From the NCBI RefSeq assembly GCF_020858115.1, contig NZ_JACYMM010000006.1:310001-374000 (forward strand): a stretch of DNA of 64,000 bases, given 5' to 3'. This DNA comes from Janthinobacterium sp. FW305-129 (GTDB lineage: Bacteria > Pseudomonadota > Gammaproteobacteria > Burkholderiales > Burkholderiaceae_D). Under the pieces are notes generated by a model. It searched no databases. It was given only the letters and a program-made list of their open reading frames with translations, and was not told where the DNA came from. Below are positions 60,989-64,000 of this stretch, one piece after another (within the stretch, counting starts at the first letter, position 1; each line of letters begins with the position of its first letter). Both the position numbers and the translations under genes were made by a program.

Positions 60989-61735
60989 ATGTACAAAATC
61001 GTTTTCATGCGTCACGGCGAGTCCACCTGGAACCTCGATAACCGCTTCACCGGCTGGACCGACGTCGATCTGACGGAAAAGGGCGTCAACGAAGCCAGGG
61101 CCGCCGGCCAGATCCTCAAGCAGGAAGGTTTTACGTTCGACGTGGCCTACACTTCCGTGCTGAAGCGCGCCATCCGCACCCTGTGGCTGGCGCTCGACGA
61201 GATGGACATGATGTATCTGCCAATCAAGAACGACTGGCGCTTGAACGAACGCCACTATGGCGCCCTGCAAGGCCTGGACAAGGGCGAGACGGCCGCCAAG
61301 TATGGCGACGAGCAAGTATTGGTATGGCGCCGCAGCTACGACACGCCGCCGCCGCCGCTGGCGGAAGACGATGACCGCGCCTCGTTCAACGATCCGCGCT
61401 ACGCCGGCCTGCCGAAGGCATCGATTCCGCTGACCGAATGCCTGAAAGACACCGTGGCGCGCGTGATGCCGGCCTGGGATGAGGAAATCGCCCCGGCCAT
61501 CCGCGCCGGCAAGAAAATCATCATCTCGGCCCACGGCAACAGCTTGCGCGCGCTGATCAAGATGCTCGACGGCATCAGCGACAGCGACATCGTCGGCCTG
61601 AACATCCCGAATGGCCAGCCGCTCGTGTATGAACTGGACGCCGACCTGAAACCGATCCGTCATTACTACCTGGGCGACCCGGCAGCGATTGCGGCAGCGC
61701 AAGCTGCCGTGGCGAACCAAGGGAAGGCCAAGTAA
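60989..61735 (+). CDS. gpmA: 2,3-bisphosphoglycerate-dependent phosphoglycerate mutase
   Basis: 248 residues. Active-site [17 protein letters not shown] (His at residue 9), [14 protein letters not shown], and the second catalytic His in [13 protein letters not shown]. It interconverts 3- and 2-phosphoglycerate in glycolysis. A TATAAA lies at 60916-60921 without a good -35. The next gene starts almost directly after the stop. Confidence 0.96.
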   Translation: MYKIVFMRHGESTWNLDNRFTGWTDVDLTEKGVNEARAAGQILKQEGFTFDVAYTSVLKRAIRTLWLALDEMDMMYLPIKNDWRLNERHYGALQGLDKGETAAKYGDEQVLVWRRSYDTPPPPLAEDDDRASFNDPRYAGLPKASIPLTECLKDTVARVMPAWDEEIAPAIRAGKKIIISAHGNSLRALIKMLDGISDSDIVGLNIPNGQPLVYELDADLKPIRHYYLGDPAAIAAAQAAVANQGKAK

Positions 61736-61736
61736 C

Positions 61737-63275
61737 TTGTCGTCTTTCTTCCGCGGCACAGCCATCGCCCCCTCTGCTGAACGACCCCTGCCGGCGTGGC
61801 GCGCCGGTGCCATGCTGTGCCTGGCGCTGCTGCTTTCCAGCGGTGCCGCGCAGGGCGCCAAGCCCACCGAACGCAGCAAGCAGAAGGCGGCCGCGGAAGC
61901 ACAACGTGCTGGATTGCAACAAAAGCTGACGGCGCTCAAGCGCGACATCAGCCGCACGGAAAGCGCCAAGGATGACGCGGCCGATACCCTGGCCGAGTCG
62001 GAAGAGGCCATTTCCAACGCCAACCGCGCCTTGCGCGACCTGGCGCAGGAGCAAAGCGAGACGGGCGTGAAACTCAATGCGCTGGGGCAGGAGCACCAGC
62101 AATTGACGGCCACGGTCGAGAAACAAAAGACGCAGCTGTCGAAGTTGCTGCGTGAACAATATGTTGCCGGCAACGAAGACCGCATCAAGCTGCTCTTGTC
62201 GGGCGACAATCCGAACCGCATCAACCGCGACCTGCAATTGATGGCCTATGTGTCGCAGGCGCAGGCGCGCCTGCTGGAAGCCTTGCGCGCCAACTTGCTG
62301 GCCGTGGAGAAAAACCAGGCGGACGTGCAGAACGCCAAGGATGAGCTGGAAGAAATCGCGCAGGAAGAGCGCGACCAGAAGGCCCTGCTGGTGCAGGAGA
62401 AGGCGCGCCGCGCTGCCTTGCTGACGAGCTTGTCGCAGCGCCTGGTGGCGCAGCGCAAGGAAGTGGGCAATGTCGAGCGCGACGAACAGCGCATGGGCAA
62501 CCTGGTCGACAAGCTGGCGAAACTGATCGAAGAGCAGGCCGCCGCCGCCGCGGCCGAAAAGAAACGCCAGCAATTGCTGGCCGAACAGCGCGCCGCCGCC
62601 AAGGCCGCCGCCGACGCCAGGATCGCCGCGGAAAAACGCGAACGCCTGCTGGCCGCGCGCGCCAAGGCCGCCCAGGCGCAGGCCGAGCGCGAACGCCTTG
62701 CAAAAGAGCAACAAAACAAATCGGGCAAGATCAAGCCGCAGACGCCGCCAGCGCCGCCTGTGAAACTGGAACCGATCGATGACGACGAGCCGCCGCAAGT
62801 GGCCAAGGTGGCGCCGAAACCCGAGCCGAAGCCGGAACCGGAGCCGGAACGCCCAAGCCTGGGCCCGGCCGCGCCGGCCGGCGCCTTTGCCAGCATGAAA
62901 GGGCAGCTGCGCGCGCCCGTGGCGGGCAAGATCGCCGCCCGCTTCGGCAGCAAGCGCGGTGACGGCCCCAGCTGGAAGGGCGTGTTCATCCGCACAGGAG
63001 AGGGCAGCGAGATCCACGCCATCGCCGGCGGCCGTGTCGTGTTTTCCGACTGGCTGCGCGGTTTCGGCAATTTGATCATCGTCGACCATGGCGGCCAGTA
63101 CATGAGTATTTATGGCAATAACCAGTCCTTGCTGAAACGCGTGGGCGATGCCGTCAAGGGCGGCGACGCCATTGCCAGCGCGGGCAACAGCGGCGGCAAC
63201 GAGGAATCGGGGCTATACTTTGAATTGCGTCATCAGGGCCGCGCCTTCGACCCCGCCACCTGGGTGAAGTTTTAA
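61737..63275 (+). CDS. EnvC-like activator of peptidoglycan amidases (degenerate M23 domain)
   Basis: 512 residues from TTG 61737, chosen because GGGAAGG lies upstream and the signal sequence (AMLCLALLLSSGAAQG) needs basic residues before it; ATG 61812 is the alternative. Long coiled coils span about 45-330 (LQQKLTALKRDISRTESAKDD; EELEEIAQEERDQ-like stretches), followed by a Pro/Glu-rich linker and a C-terminal LytM/M23 domain (VAGKIAARFGS, GNLIIVDHGGQYMSIYG). The metal ligands are degraded (VFIR and LYFELRH where HxxxD and HxH are expected), as in EnvC, which activates amidases rather than cutting. It acts in the periplasm during cell separation. Confidence 0.9.
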   Translation: MSSFFRGTAIAPSAERPLPAWRAGAMLCLALLLSSGAAQGAKPTERSKQKAAAEAQRAGLQQKLTALKRDISRTESAKDDAADTLAESEEAISNANRALRDLAQEQSETGVKLNALGQEHQQLTATVEKQKTQLSKLLREQYVAGNEDRIKLLLSGDNPNRINRDLQLMAYVSQAQARLLEALRANLLAVEKNQADVQNAKDELEEIAQEERDQKALLVQEKARRAALLTSLSQRLVAQRKEVGNVERDEQRMGNLVDKLAKLIEEQAAAAAAEKKRQQLLAEQRAAAKAAADARIAAEKRERLLAARAKAAQAQAERERLAKEQQNKSGKIKPQTPPAPPVKLEPIDDDEPPQVAKVAPKPEPKPEPEPERPSLGPAAPAGAFASMKGQLRAPVAGKIAARFGSKRGDGPSWKGVFIRTGEGSEIHAIAGGRVVFSDWLRGFGNLIIVDHGGQYMSIYGNNQSLLKRVGDAVKGGDAIASAGNSGGNEESGLYFELRHQGRAFDPATWVKF

Positions 63276-63326
63276 TTCAGTTCCCACCATTGCTGCGGCA
63301 GCGAATTTGTAGATTGCGAAGAATAC

Positions 63327-64000
63327 ATGGGTATCAAAGTCAAAAGTATCGGCCTGATCGGTCTGGGCGTCCTGGCCGGCATCGGCATGTCGCTGCAGTT
63401 CCCGGCCGTGGCGCAGAAAATCACGAATGCCCCGCTGCCGCTCGACGAGCTGCGCCAGTTGTCCGACGTCTTTGGCCTGATCAAGTCCGATTATGTCGAG
63501 AAGGTGGAAGACAAGAAACTGTTGACGGAAGCCATATCCGGCATGGTGTCGTCGCTGGACCCGCATTCCGTCTACCTCGATAAAAATGCCTTCAAGGAAA
63601 TGCGCGAAAGCGTGCAGGGCAAGTTTGTCGGCATCGGCATCGAAGTGAGCATGGAAGACGGCTACGTGAAAGTCGTCTCGCCCATCGAGGACAGCCCCGC
63701 CGCCAAGGCCGGCATCCTGGCGGGCGATTTCATCACTCGCCTCGACAATCTGCCGCTGAAGGGCATGCAGCTGGAAGAAGTCATCAAGAAGATGCGCGGC
63801 CAGCCGGGCACCAAGCTGGTACTGACGATGTCGCGCAAGGGCGAAAGCAAGCCGCTGGTCTTCCCCATCGTGCGCGAGGAAATCCGTGTGCAAAGCGTGA
63901 AGGCCAAGATGATCGCGCCCGGCTATGCCTGGCTGCGCATCGCCCAGTTCCAGGAACCGACCGTCGATGACATGGTCAAAAAGATCAACGCGCTGTATGC
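63327..64000 (+). CDS. CtpA-type S41 carboxy-terminal processing protease (partial)
   Basis: The first 224 codons are present and the frame runs off the right edge. A signal or anchor (SIGLIGLGVLAGIGMSLQF) is followed by the S41 N-terminal helical region (FGLIKSDYVEKVEDKKLLTEA; MVSSLDPHSVYLD), then the PDZ domain (VVSPIEDSPAAKAGILAGD) and the start of the protease core (GYAWLRIAQFQEPTVDDM). The Ser/Lys dyad lies outside the window. It trims periplasmic proteins and cell-wall enzymes. The pairing with an EnvC-like gene is common in proteobacteria. Confidence 0.92.
   Translation, partial: MGIKVKSIGLIGLGVLAGIGMSLQFPAVAQKITNAPLPLDELRQLSDVFGLIKSDYVEKVEDKKLLTEAISGMVSSLDPHSVYLDKNAFKEMRESVQGKFVGIGIEVSMEDGYVKVVSPIEDSPAAKAGILAGDFITRLDNLPLKGMQLEEVIKKMRGQPGTKLVLTMSRKGESKPLVFPIVREEIRVQSVKAKMIAPGYAWLRIAQFQEPTVDDMVKKINALY

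Overview
The window reads as a stretch of chromosome from a betaproteobacterium of the Oxalobacteraceae, most like Janthinobacterium. The grounds are the high G+C coding bias, the petABC-sspAB block, the secB-grxC-rhodanese / gpmA-envC-ctpA block, a PEP-CTERM protein and a complete Tad pilus locus. This is an inference from gene content and gene order; no database search was possible. Coding density is high and no rRNA, CRISPR array or insertion sequence was seen.

Left part (1-11.4 kb): the end of a GH43 glycosidase and a LysR regulator come first. A minus-strand run follows: a secreted caspase-like protein, a membrane protein, a lipoprotein and a TPR/2OG-oxygenase. Diverging from it is a plus-strand run: a divergent sigma-like factor, a membrane-anchored candidate anti-sigma factor, a lipoprotein, a polytopic membrane protein and a glycerophosphodiesterase-like protein. 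The two runs share one intergenic region and may form one uncharacterised envelope module.

Sugar and regulation part (11.4-31.7 kb): a LacI regulator with a perfect 24-bp operator heads a CUT2-type sugar ABC operon (ATPase, permease, binding protein) that continues into a TIM-barrel isomerase, a Gfo/Idh/MocA dehydrogenase and a ferredoxin. A MoaD-like/beta-propeller pair, a TetR/metallo-hydrolase pair, a second LacI regulator, a low-G+C AlbA_2/Schlafen-type gene and a fused 2-oxoacid:ferredoxin oxidoreductase with a LysR regulator follow.

Surface part (30.4-47.4 kb): an HD-GYP phosphodiesterase and a GGDEF cyclase converge on each other. Next comes a 14-gene Tad/Flp pilus locus: pilin, prepilin peptidase, an extra AAA ATPase, CpaB, secretin, lipoprotein, three TadE/G-type proteins, TadZ, TadA, TadB, TadC and TadD. 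A PEP-CTERM protein is read convergently after it.

Small accessory island (about 48.7-50.5 kb): a strongly AT-rich two-gene operon (Panacea/DUF4065 antitoxin plus an unrecognised partner, overlapping by ATGA) lies on the 3' side of a tRNA-Thr gene. Its upstream region has a consensus-quality sigma-70 promoter with a near-perfect LexA box over the -10. This is the most interesting part of the window: a candidate SOS-controlled toxin-antitoxin system.

Right part (50.5-64 kb): core housekeeping genes. These are sspB, sspA, the cytochrome bc1 complex (petC, petB, petA), mscL, a DegQ/AlgW-type protease, a DUF2461 protein, a cupin, gpsA, an SH3 protein, secB, grxC, a rhodanese, gpmA, an EnvC-like protein and the start of a CtpA-type protease.

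Two families of intergenic inverted repeats (about 80 bp and about 30-70 bp, two copies each) are scattered through the left half.
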